Source: Chloroflexota bacterium | GTDB lineage: Bacteria > Chloroflexota > Anaerolineae > B4-G1 | Reading direction: 5' to 3' | DNA length: 37,231 nt | Assembly (NCBI GenBank): GCA_011046405.1 | Contig: DSAR01000349.1 | Span: forward strand, 1 to 37,231 | Shown here: one piece after another, positions 24,288 to 30,543 of the stretch | Position numbering within the stretch: position 1 is the first letter of the stretch | Layout of the letters: the number at the start of each line of letters is the position of its first letter | The notes under the pieces: generated by a model | What the model was told of the DNA's origin: nothing | The model's input: the letters and a program-made list of their open reading frames with translations, nothing else | The model's database searches: none | Program-made: the position numbers and the translations under genes

Positions 24288-24401
24288 TAAAAAAAGGCCC
24301 CCTACATCCTTCAAGCAATGGCGCTTAGCTTAGCGTTCAAACATGGACCTGTCCCAAAGCCATGGGGCATTCAAGCTCTAAATAACACCAGATGTAGGGG
24401 G
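24288..24401 (-). promoter_or_regulatory. Attenuator-like inverted repeat in the nrdR leader
   Basis: On the minus strand CCCCCTACATC (24401-24391, inside NrdR box 1) can pair over 11 bp with GATGTAGGGGG (24308-24298), which is followed by CC and a T-tract (24295-24289). The loop is 82 nt. The layout resembles a conditional terminator ahead of nrdR-nrdJ. Pairing is certain; function is inference. Confidence 0.4.
24385..24400 (-). promoter_or_regulatory. NrdR box 1
   Basis: Minus-strand CCCCTACATCTGGTGT agrees with the NrdR-box pattern ACACWATATATWGTGT at 11 of 16 positions. It lies 30 bp from box 2, three helical turns, as in known tandem NrdR boxes. Confidence 0.7.
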
Positions 24402-24414
24402 ATAACAAAAAAAA

Positions 24415-24430
24415 GCCCTATATGTAGGGG
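24415..24430 (-). promoter_or_regulatory. NrdR box 2
   Basis: Minus-strand CCCCTACATATAGGGC agrees with the NrdR-box pattern at 11 of 16 positions. It begins about 13 nt after the predicted nrdR start point, a roadblock position. The core CCCTA-CATA-TAGGG is also a small hairpin followed by C and eight T, so the RNA could act as a weak terminator. Confidence 0.7.
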
Positions 24431-24449
24431 GGTCGTTAAGGTGGTGCAG

Positions 24450-24478
24450 ATTATAGCATAGCCTACAACAATGCACAA
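24450..24478 (-). promoter_or_regulatory. Promoter of nrdR-nrdJ
   Basis: On the minus strand TTGTGC (24478-24473), 17 bp, TATAAT (24455-24450). The start point near 24443 places both NrdR boxes immediately downstream. The -35/-10 pair is the same as that before the gene at 29626. Confidence 0.7.
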
Positions 24479-24540
24479 GCGCTTTCAAGAAGATTATCTT
24501 AAAAAGCAAGGGGAAATAATCGTAGCGCCATAAACGCCAT

Positions 24541-24572
24541 CAATTGACAATTGTCTCACTTTAGAGTACATT
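24541..24572 (+). promoter_or_regulatory. Promoter and possible operator of the GAF gene
   Basis: TTGACA (24544-24549), 17 bp, TACATT (24567-24572). The -35 is embedded in CAATTGACAATTG (24541-24553), two CAATTG palindromes one base apart, a plausible repressor or activator site. Confidence 0.55.
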
Positions 24573-24666
24573 TGATGGAAGATAGCCAATCAACTTACCC
24601 ACCGACTGAAAGGACAGAAAATTTCGCCTCGGCGCCCCAGCCAATCACGAGGAAAGGAGGGTTTCT

Positions 24667-25278
24667 ATGTCAGCAACCAACAATCAATTTATCCGTTTTC
24701 TCCAACAGGAATGCTCCCGGTTCAAGGACGAAAACCGACTGCTGCTGGAAGAGGTGCGCGCGCTAAGACGTTATCTCAATGCCCTGCAGCATCTACAGAA
24801 AACTGTCCAGCATTTTACGCCGGAACAGGACATTCTATCCCTGCTCGATGATACGCTCAAATGCGCCCTCGTTCTATTAGACGCTATCGATGGTTCGCTG
24901 ATGTTGATTGATGAGGAAACGGACGAGCTGGTCTTTGTGCTCGTGCACGGCACAGCCAGCGACAGCCTGGTCGGCCATCGCTTCGACCGCCGCCAGGGCA
25001 TTGCCGGATGGGTAGCCGAAAATATAGAGCCGGCCATCAGCGATAACGTCCGCACCGATGCACGCTTCTTACCAACCGTCGATGAGCAGGTCGGTTTCGA
25101 GACCCGTTCCCTGGTCGCGGTGCCATTGGCTGCCCGGGGACGCACACTCGGCGTCATCGAGGTCGTCAACAAACGCTCTGAACGGCCTTTCACCGAAGAA
25201 GACGCCAACCTGCTTTCGATTCTGGCCACTCTGGCTGCCTCGGCCCTTGACTACGCGGCTTCTGCTATGGAAGAATGA
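24667..25278 (+). CDS. Single-GAF-domain protein with N-terminal coiled coil
   Basis: Small soluble sensor-like protein of 203 residues. Residues about 8-45 are rich in charged and leucine heptads (likely coiled coil for dimerisation), followed by one GAF domain (about 50-198) with the usual VGHRFDRRQGIAGWV, VPLAARGRTLGVIEVVN and FTEEDANLLSILA segments. It has no output domain, so it must act by binding a partner. The closest relative in the window is the third GAF of the large kinase (shared GSL.L.D..T.ELVF pattern), but no direct link is shown. A strong AGGAGG precedes the ATG at 24667. It is divergent from nrdR and 60 bp ahead of tgt. Ligand unknown. Confidence 0.88.
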   Translation: MSATNNQFIRFLQQECSRFKDENRLLLEEVRALRRYLNALQHLQKTVQHFTPEQDILSLLDDTLKCALVLLDAIDGSLMLIDEETDELVFVLVHGTASDSLVGHRFDRRQGIAGWVAENIEPAISDNVRTDARFLPTVDEQVGFETRSLVAVPLAARGRTLGVIEVVNKRSERPFTEEDANLLSILATLAASALDYAASAMEE

Positions 25279-25338
25279 AGATCATCATAATCACTATGCG
25301 AAGCGTATAGCGCAAATCTAAAATACAAAACTTTTCCT

Positions 25339-26451
25339 ATGCCAAACGCTCTTTTTAATTTCAATCTCCAAGCCACCGACGGACGCGCCCGCGCCGGTGT
25401 GTACCACACCCCGCACGGCGACGTGTCGACGCCGGTCTTCATGCCGGTCGGGACCCAGGCCACCGTCAAGGCGGTCCTGCCGCGCGACCTGCACGCGATG
25501 GACGCATCGGTCGTTCTGGCCAACACTTACCACCTCTACCTCCGCCCCGGCGACAGATTGATCGCCGACCTGGGCGGCCTGCACCGCTTCATGGCCTGGG
25601 ATGGCCCCATCCTCACCGATTCCGGCGGTTTCCAGGTCTTCAGCCTCTCCCAGCGGCGCAAGATCGACACCAATGGCGTCACGTTCCGCTCTCACCTGGA
25701 CGGTTCCAAGCACCACTTCACCCCCGAGAAAGCCGTCGCTATCCAGGAGAACCTGGGCGCCGACATCATCGTCTGCTTCGACGAATGCACCGATCCCAAT
25801 GATTACACCTACAACGTCGCCGCCCTGACCCGCACACACGCCTGGGCCGAGCGGTGCAAGGCGGCCAAGTCGCGCCCCGATCAGGCGCTCTTCGGCATCG
25901 TCCAGGGGGCCATCTACGCCGACCTGCGCGATGAATCGGCCCGCTACCTCACCCAATTGGGTTTTGACGGTTACGCCATCGGCGGCCTGAGCGTCGGCGA
26001 GAGCAAGTCGGACATGCACGCTATGCTCGACGTCGTCGATCCAATTCTGCCTGCCAGGCAGCCCCGCTACCTGATGGGCGTCGGCACGCCAGAGGACCTG
26101 GTCGAGTGCGTGGCGCGGGGGGTGGATATGTTCGATTGCGTCCTGCCCACGCGAATGGCCCGCACCGGTACGGCTATGACTCGCACAGGGCGGCTCGTCG
26201 TGCGCAACGCCCCCTTCGCCGAGGATCCCGCGCCCATCGACGCCGGCTGCACCTGCTACACCTGCACTCACTTCAGCCGGGCTTACGTCCGCCACCTGAT
26301 CAAGGCCAAGGAGATCCTGGCCCACCAACTGCTCTCTATCCACAATCTCCACCTGATGATCACCATCGCCCGCGAACTCCGGGAGGCCATTCTGCGAGGA
26401 GAATTCCAGGCCTACCGGGACGAATTCTGGCGGATGAGGGTTGAGAGTTGA
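25339..26451 (+). CDS. tgt: Queuine tRNA-ribosyltransferase (bacterial Tgt)
   Basis: Exchanges guanine-34 for preQ1 in the anticodon of tRNAs for Asp, Asn, His and Tyr, the key step of queuosine formation. The 370-residue TIM-barrel enzyme has Asp94 in LTDSGGFQVF (general acid/base), nucleophile Asp266 in DMFDCVLPTR and the zinc ligands Cys304, Cys306 and Cys309 (CTCYTC) plus a later His in IHNLH. Length is normal. No good ribosome site precedes the ATG; a TAAAAT at 25319-25324 would place transcription start only about 8 nt upstream, so the mRNA may be nearly leaderless. Other queuosine genes are not in the window. Its stop overlaps the next start (TTGA). Confidence 0.96.
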   Translation: MPNALFNFNLQATDGRARAGVYHTPHGDVSTPVFMPVGTQATVKAVLPRDLHAMDASVVLANTYHLYLRPGDRLIADLGGLHRFMAWDGPILTDSGGFQVFSLSQRRKIDTNGVTFRSHLDGSKHHFTPEKAVAIQENLGADIIVCFDECTDPNDYTYNVAALTRTHAWAERCKAAKSRPDQALFGIVQGAIYADLRDESARYLTQLGFDGYAIGGLSVGESKSDMHAMLDVVDPILPARQPRYLMGVGTPEDLVECVARGVDMFDCVLPTRMARTGTAMTRTGRLVVRNAPFAEDPAPIDAGCTCYTCTHFSRAYVRHLIKAKEILAHQLLSIHNLHLMITIARELREAILRGEFQAYRDEFWRMRVES

Positions 26452-27077
26452 GGGTGGTTGGCTTGATCCTCTGTCTCTTGATGCTGCTCGTGCTGCCGGC
26501 AGCGGCCCGTCAAACACCCTGGCGACGCTACGTCTTTCAGGACAATACGTTCGAGACCCTCTCCCTAACCTCGAACTCGCCATGTTTCACAGCCTGCGCC
26601 CAATCTGCAGATCCTCCGGTCACGCCCGATACGTGGGACGTCCGCGCCTCGGTACTGGCTGACGTTACCGGCGACGGCGCCCAGGAATGGACGCTCTTGG
26701 TCTGGCGGCCGTGGCGCGATTGGGCCATCCAGGCGTGGCTCCCGGTTCCCAGTCCCATCACCGACTATCACGATGCGGCGGGCGATAGCTGCCACGTGAT
26801 CCTGCTCGATCCCGGTGGGCGCGAAATCTGGGCCGGGTCCGCGCTCCCCGCGCCCTTCGTGGACATAGCCGTAGGCGACGTGAACGGCGACGGGCGCAAC
26901 GAACTGGTCACGTTAGAGGGGGACTACGCAGTCGGTCGCGAGGGGCCCGCTACACATATCAACATCTGGCGCTGGAACGGCTTCGGATTCAGTCTGGAGC
27001 ATCGCTCCCCTCCAGGAACCTGGCGCGAACTCTGCTTGACCAATAACGATGATAGATCAAACATCGTCGTCCGATGA
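26448..27077 (+). CDS. Small secreted protein with FG-GAP/VCBS-like repeats
   Basis: Unknown extracytoplasmic protein of 209 residues with an N-terminal signal peptide (about 1-21, cleavage near AAARQ) and two calcium-binding-like motifs of FG-GAP/VCBS type: DVTGDGAQEW (about 74-83) and DVNGDGRNEL (about 144-153). Two cysteines, one on each side of a short loop (CFTAC), could form a disulfide. The likely start is TTG 26448, overlapping the tgt stop as TTGA, with GTG 26454 as an alternative; coupling to tgt is probable but no functional link is evident. The stop lies at the very edge of an ATTCGTG repeat region, so the C-terminus may have been shortened by repeat insertion. Full beta-propellers usually need more repeats. 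Confidence 0.7.
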   Translation: MRVVGLILCLLMLLVLPAAARQTPWRRYVFQDNTFETLSLTSNSPCFTACAQSADPPVTPDTWDVRASVLADVTGDGAQEWTLLVWRPWRDWAIQAWLPVPSPITDYHDAAGDSCHVILLDPGGREIWAGSALPAPFVDIAVGDVNGDGRNELVTLEGDYAVGREGPATHINIWRWNGFGFSLEHRSPPGTWRELCLTNNDDRSNIVVR

Positions 27078-27220
27078 CACGAATTTTGGCTCGAATTGTG
27101 AAAAAACAGGTTCTTTTCGTGTAATTCGTAGTAAAAAATTGACCGCTTGCTAAGCCAACCATGCGAACTAGGAGAGCCAAAAAACATTCGTGAAATTCGA
27201 GCATTCGTGCGATTCGTGAT
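27078..27220. repeat. ATTCGTG-type repeat region
   Basis: Multiple copies of ATTCGTG or CACGAAT (27078-27084, 27118-27131, 27186-27192, 27202-27208, 27212-27218) in both orientations form an imperfect inverted repeat. No coding potential. Confidence 0.6.
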
Positions 27221-27458
27221 AGAAAATCTCGGGTAGTGAATGTTTTTATCGCAATTGCCCAGCGACAGAGATGAGTGACGGGACGATGGCAAAAATCGTC
27301 AAGACAATGCGAGATAAATGAAGGATAGAGGAGCTTTTATCGGGCGAGCGCCGCAACGAAGATCAAGACAAGTGATTTTCTCTCTGCTATACTGGATCGC
27401 AGAAAGTCAGGCTGTTCACAAGTTTTTGGCAACCAGATTATAGCAAGGAGATGAATAA
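27221..27458 (+). promoter_or_regulatory. Intergenic region with the promoter of the trmO-like gene
   Basis: This completes the 381-bp gap 27078-27458, which has no gene. AAGACA (27365-27370), 17 bp and TATACT (27388-27393) form a likely promoter. AAGGAG at 27445-27450 is 8 nt before the ATG. Confidence 0.55.
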
Positions 27459-27938
27459 ATGGAAAAGACGCAGGATGTGTATCACATACGCCCGATTGGG
27501 ACGGTGCGCCGCAACGGGGACGACGTTTGCCTGGAGATCGACGAGCCTTTCCGTCCAGCGATGAGGGAACTGGGCGGTTTCAGTCACGTGATGGTTTTCT
27601 GGTGGGCGGACCGTTTCGCTGACGAAGAGCACCGTACCACGTTGCAAATGAATCCGCCCTACGCTGAAGACCACTTGACCGGCGTGTTTGCCTCCCGGTC
27701 GCCCGTCCGTCCCAACCCACTGGGGATGACGACCTGCAAGGTGGTGGACGTCGACGAGGCGGAGGGTGTCATCCGCGTGGCCGACATCGACGCCTTCGAC
27801 GGCACGCCGGTCGTGGACCTGAAGGCCTACTTCCCGGTTTGTGACCGGGTGCAAACGGCCCACATCCCCAAGTGGCTGGTGGGGTGGCCTGAATGGATGC
27901 CGGAGGACGGTATTGGACTCCAGCCGGGAGAGGCATAG
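27459..27938 (+). CDS. trmO: TrmO/TsaA-family tRNA methyltransferase
   Basis: Member of the SAM-dependent family that adds the N6-methyl group to t6A37 of tRNA-Thr (TrmO, formerly TsaA/UPF0066). The 159-residue protein is a single beta-barrel-like domain: IRPIGTVRR at the start, HVMVFWWADR, and the family signature TGVFASRSPVRPNPLGMT (about 86-103), followed by DIDAFDGTPVVDLKAYFP. It is shorter than E. coli TrmO (about 235), lacking the C-terminal domain, as many bacterial and archaeal homologues do. It leads a cluster with a GyrI-like protein and an AraC regulator, an unusual setting for a tRNA enzyme, so another substrate is possible. A GC-rich hairpin follows it. Confidence 0.85.
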   Translation: MEKTQDVYHIRPIGTVRRNGDDVCLEIDEPFRPAMRELGGFSHVMVFWWADRFADEEHRTTLQMNPPYAEDHLTGVFASRSPVRPNPLGMTTCKVVDVDEAEGVIRVADIDAFDGTPVVDLKAYFPVCDRVQTAHIPKWLVGWPEWMPEDGIGLQPGEA

Positions 27939-27972
27939 ATTCGAGCTTCGATAAAGACTTAGGCAGGATGCG

Positions 27973-27994
27973 GCCCCGGGCAATCGCCCGGGGC
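27973..27994 (+). terminator. GC-rich intercistronic hairpin
   Basis: GCCCCGGGC (27973-27981) pairs perfectly with 27986-27994 around AATC. There is no T-run after it. It may damp read-through or protect the trmO mRNA end. Confidence 0.55.
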
Positions 27995-28019
27995 TATCCC
28001 GCTTTCCGAGGAGTGAACG

Positions 28020-28544
28020 ATGGAACCAACCAGGATAGTCGACAAGCCCCGGATGATTTTGCTGGGCCTCAACTTTTTCGGCGACCCGTTCAGATTCAGC
28101 GGTGACTGGACCGAGGAGAACGAGATCGGGCGATTGTGGAAGCGGTTTCTGGCTTACTTGCAGGAAAATGAGCAGCGTATCAAGCACGCTCAGATGGACG
28201 GCCCGATGTACGAGGTGCACGTCCAGCACGAGATGACACCGCGCACCGGCGAGTGCGAAGTTTTCGTGGGAATCGAGGTTGAAAAGCTGGAGGACGTGCC
28301 GGTGCTCCTGTCGGCGAAGATTTTGCCGGCGGTAACGTACGCAGTCTTCACCTTCCGCGGAAAGCAAATTGTGTCGGATTGGGGGCACTGGATCTTCGAC
28401 GAGTGGTTACCCCAATCCGATTTCGAGTCCGCCTATCCCTACGGCTTCCAGTATTACGACGAACGCTTCAAGGGACTCGAGCGCCTGGAAGAATCCGTTC
28501 TGGACGTCTACATTCCGGTGAGAAAGATCAAGCAAGATGCTTGA
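28020..28544 (+). CDS. Stand-alone GyrI-like (AraC effector-binding) domain protein
   Basis: A 174-residue soluble protein matching the GyrI-like small-molecule-binding fold (the effector domain of many AraC and MerR regulators): MILLGLNFFGDPF at the N-terminus, a central YEVHVQHE and VFVGIEVEKLEDVPVLL, and ILPAVTYAVFTFRG with the typical WIFDEWLPQSDF and YPYGFQYYDERF segments. It has no DNA-binding part. It overlaps the following AraC gene by 8 nt. The AraC protein carries its own GyrI-like domain, so the pair may sense the same or related ligands, or this one may sequester a ligand. ATG 28020 has GAGGAG about 8 nt upstream. Ligand not predictable. Confidence 0.8.
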   Translation: MEPTRIVDKPRMILLGLNFFGDPFRFSGDWTEENEIGRLWKRFLAYLQENEQRIKHAQMDGPMYEVHVQHEMTPRTGECEVFVGIEVEKLEDVPVLLSAKILPAVTYAVFTFRGKQIVSDWGHWIFDEWLPQSDFESAYPYGFQYYDERFKGLERLEESVLDVYIPVRKIKQDA

Positions 28545-29397
28545 CGCTGTCGTCATCTCTCAGGCTATCGACTTCATCGAAGACAACCTCCGGGAGAATA
28601 TTGCCGTGGCCGACGTGGCGGATGCCGTTTCGTATTCGCTGTATTATTTCTGCCGGGCATTCAACCAGGTCACTCACCTCACCCCTTACGATTACTTGAT
28701 CCGGCGGCGGCTGGCGATGGCGGCCCGAGCGCTGCTCGAGACCGATCGTAAGGTGATCGACGTCGCGCTCGACTACCAGTTCAACAACCCCGAGACGTTT
28801 TCGCGGGCCTTCAAGCGGGTGTTTGGAACATCGCCGAGCGGATGGCGGAAGCGGGGCCGCCTCGACGAATGGGACCTCATGCCGCGGCTGACGCTGGCTC
28901 ATCTCGAACACATCGCGAAGGGAGATTACCTGAAACCGGTACCGGTGACACAGGAGGCGGTCCGGGTTGCCGGGGTGATGACGTGGGTGCAGGAGAGGCG
29001 GCGGAGCGTCTCGGACCTGTGGCATCTGCTGGCCGACATACTCGTCCGGCGAGAGATCGCTCACATGCCGGGGGCGTATTACGGCATCTCGATGCGAGCC
29101 TCCCAGGAGATGGGGGGCTTCCTGTACCTGGCGGCGGTCGAACTAGCGGAGGGAGAGATCGGGGACGCGGCGTTGGTGGTGAAGGAGATCCCCGCACTGG
29201 GGTGCGTGCGTTTTGTCCACAAGGGGCCAGGGTGGGATCTGCCGCTGACGCTGGATTACGTCTATCACACCTGGCTGCCCAAATCGGGGCTGCGGCCGAG
29301 CGTGCCGTGGACGATCGAACAGAGCGAACGAAACTTCTGCCACTTGGACGAGGCGCCGTCGGAACGGGCGGTCTACGTGCCGGTGGACAGACAATAG
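28537..29397 (+). CDS. AraC-family regulator with C-terminal GyrI-like domain
   Basis: Transcription factor of 286 residues. The N-terminal half (about 1-105) is an AraC/XylS two-helix-turn-helix DNA-binding domain (YFCRAFNQVTHLTPYDYL, then FSRAFKRVFGTSPSGWR). The C-terminal half (about 130-286) is a GyrI-like effector-binding domain (GYY-like AYYGISMRAS, CVRFVHKGPGWDLP, TWLPKSGLRP). This is the Rob/SoxS-like order used in drug- and stress-responsive regulators. It starts within the end of the GyrI-like gene (8-nt overlap) and is followed by an intrinsic terminator, so trmO-gyrI-araC is probably one operon. Its targets are unknown; self-control is plausible. Confidence 0.92.
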   Translation: MLDAVVISQAIDFIEDNLRENIAVADVADAVSYSLYYFCRAFNQVTHLTPYDYLIRRRLAMAARALLETDRKVIDVALDYQFNNPETFSRAFKRVFGTSPSGWRKRGRLDEWDLMPRLTLAHLEHIAKGDYLKPVPVTQEAVRVAGVMTWVQERRRSVSDLWHLLADILVRREIAHMPGAYYGISMRASQEMGGFLYLAAVELAEGEIGDAALVVKEIPALGCVRFVHKGPGWDLPLTLDYVYHTWLPKSGLRPSVPWTIEQSERNFCHLDEAPSERAVYVPVDRQ

Positions 29398-29451
29398 CGC
29401 TGACGGCGGTTGACCTGGTTTTATACAGCGCGTAAGAGAGAAGAGGTTAGC

Positions 29452-29486
29452 AAAAGCTCGACGACCGAGAACCGTCGGGCTTTTTG
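29452..29486 (+). terminator. Intrinsic terminator after the AraC gene
   Basis: AAAAGCTCGACG (29452-29463) pairs with CGTCGGGCTTTT (29473-29484) with one G-T pair; the loop is 9 nt and the stem ends in five T. Classical rho-independent form. Confidence 0.85.
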
Positions 29487-29536
29487 AGGATGTGAACGTT
29501 TGCCGCCGGATTTCGAAAACCCAGCTATCATCAAAT

Positions 29537-29565
29537 TTGTGCAAGTTCGACCATTAGGCTATAAT
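29537..29565 (+). promoter_or_regulatory. Promoter of the gene at 29626
   Basis: TTGTGC (29537-29542), 17 bp, TATAAT (29560-29565), continuing as TATAATCCCT. Same hexamers and spacing as the nrdR promoter; same CCC extension as secD and lgt. Confidence 0.75.
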
Positions 29566-29625
29566 CCCTTGCGATGACGTACGCACCTGCAACCTGCCTA
29601 ACTGACATCTTACACGCGCCTAAAG

Positions 29626-30342
29626 ATGACCAACATTTCAGCTGATCAACTAAGTCCCAGTCAAATCCTCTTACTCCGAGGCGACCGCTTCGTCCACCAA
29701 CGGGGCAAGCTCGTGCTGCCCACTGGTGCCTCCGTTTCGATGCAAGCGATGGCCGAGAAGTTAATGACCGTCGCCTTCCTGGCCTGCGCAGCTCAAAATA
29801 TCATGGAACTCCAAATTCAGACGCAGGAGACGCTCTTCGGGCTCTGGACCGTTCAAAAGCTGCTCGTTATCCCTCACACCACCGACGTTCCCTGGCCCAA
29901 AACCTCTTTGGAGGCTCGCCTAACCCAATTGGCCGCACATCTCCTGCCAGAAAACCGATGCCGCGTTCAATCTCTCGTTCACGTCTTTCTGGGGGAGGAC
30001 AGCCCCTATCCCTGGCGCCAGATCGTGGCTATCGCTCAGGGCGGCCTGGTCGCCCAGGGGGTCTTGGCCCACATCGACGAAGCGCACTGGTCGATGTTCG
30101 AGCACCGCAAAAAGCTTCACCTGGCCCGACCCACGTGCGGCTCGCTCGACGATCTCGACTGCACGGTGCCCGAGGCGTTATTGGTCCATTACGCCCAAGC
30201 AACGCCCCAAATTTGGCATCGCCTGCGTCAGGAGATCGCGTGGGGCATCGGTGCGCGCAATAAACGCCCCCATCCACTACGCGAGAACCGCCAACGACGA
30301 ATCAAGCTCATCAACGAACACCGCCCTTTCAACCGGTTCTAG
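29626..30342 (+). CDS. Uncharacterised protein, 238 residues
   Basis: Not recognised. The protein has no signal peptide and no clear TM helix, though residues 42-62 (EKLMTVAFLACAAQNIMEL) are a strongly amphipathic or hydrophobic helix. It is otherwise a mix of helices with conserved-looking Trp and His positions (FGLWTVQKL, VPWPKTSLEARL, AHWSMFEHRKK). The C-terminal about 30 residues are very basic (RNKRPHPLRENRQRRIK), suggesting contact with nucleic acid or membrane phosphates. The N-terminal half vaguely recalls GPP34-type phosphoinositide-binding proteins, but this is weak. A convincing promoter precedes it; the ribosome site is weak (TAAAG). It is monocistronic between the AraC terminator and a repeat block. 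Confidence 0.7.
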   Translation: MTNISADQLSPSQILLLRGDRFVHQRGKLVLPTGASVSMQAMAEKLMTVAFLACAAQNIMELQIQTQETLFGLWTVQKLLVIPHTTDVPWPKTSLEARLTQLAAHLLPENRCRVQSLVHVFLGEDSPYPWRQIVAIAQGGLVAQGVLAHIDEAHWSMFEHRKKLHLARPTCGSLDDLDCTVPEALLVHYAQATPQIWHRLRQEIAWGIGARNKRPHPLRENRQRRIKLINEHRPFNRF

Positions 30343-30369
30343 TGGCAATATGCTTTAAATAACGGAAAA

Positions 30370-30401
30370 GTAACTGCTCAGGCCAGTCCCTTGCTGCGAT
30401 G
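30370..30401 (-). repeat. 32-bp dispersed repeat, copy B
   Basis: Exact reverse complement of 24188-24219. It abuts the palindromic element that begins at 30402. Confidence 0.9.
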
Positions 30402-30487
30402 CTAAGGACTTGTTCAAAAATAACTTCGGTGTTTGGGCCGACTTTTCCCAGGGAAAAGTCCGAAGTTATTTCTGAACAGCTCCTAAG
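30402..30487. repeat. 86-bp palindromic (MITE-like) element
   Basis: The outer arms (30402-30429 and 30460-30487) match in about 24 of 28 positions, including the uninterrupted ATAACTTCGG core. The centre is a second palindrome GACTTTTCCC-A-GGGAAAAGTC (30440-30460). It is followed at 30488-30503 by a GAAAAACCCGGTTTCT that repeats the arm of the secF hairpin. No coding potential. Confidence 0.7.
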
Positions 30488-30543
30488 GAAAAACCCGGTT
30501 TCTAACAGCGTTAACCAAACCTGATCGATTTTAGGAGTCAACT

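Larger units (their letters stand above)
24100..24666. other. 567-bp divergent intergenic region between nrdR and the GAF gene
   Basis: No gene seen. It carries the nrdR leader (about 340 nt) with a 32-bp dispersed repeat, a terminator-like structure, two NrdR boxes and the nrdR promoter on the minus strand, and the GAF-gene promoter on the plus strand. A cobalamin riboswitch was looked for in the leader and not found. Confidence 0.7.

Noticed and set aside
24100..24443. Cobalamin riboswitch ahead of the B12-dependent reductase
   Set aside because: Only a weak GCCATTG resemblance to the B12 box; the rest of the conserved core is missing.
25318..26583. Long minus-strand reading frame (421 codons) opposite tgt
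   Set aside because: It is the antisense shadow of tgt, which has all catalytic motifs; the shadow product is low in recognisable motifs and has no ribosome site.
27271..27321. Possible 16-codon peptide before the trmO-like gene
   Set aside because: No ribosome binding site, and it lies upstream of the predicted promoter.
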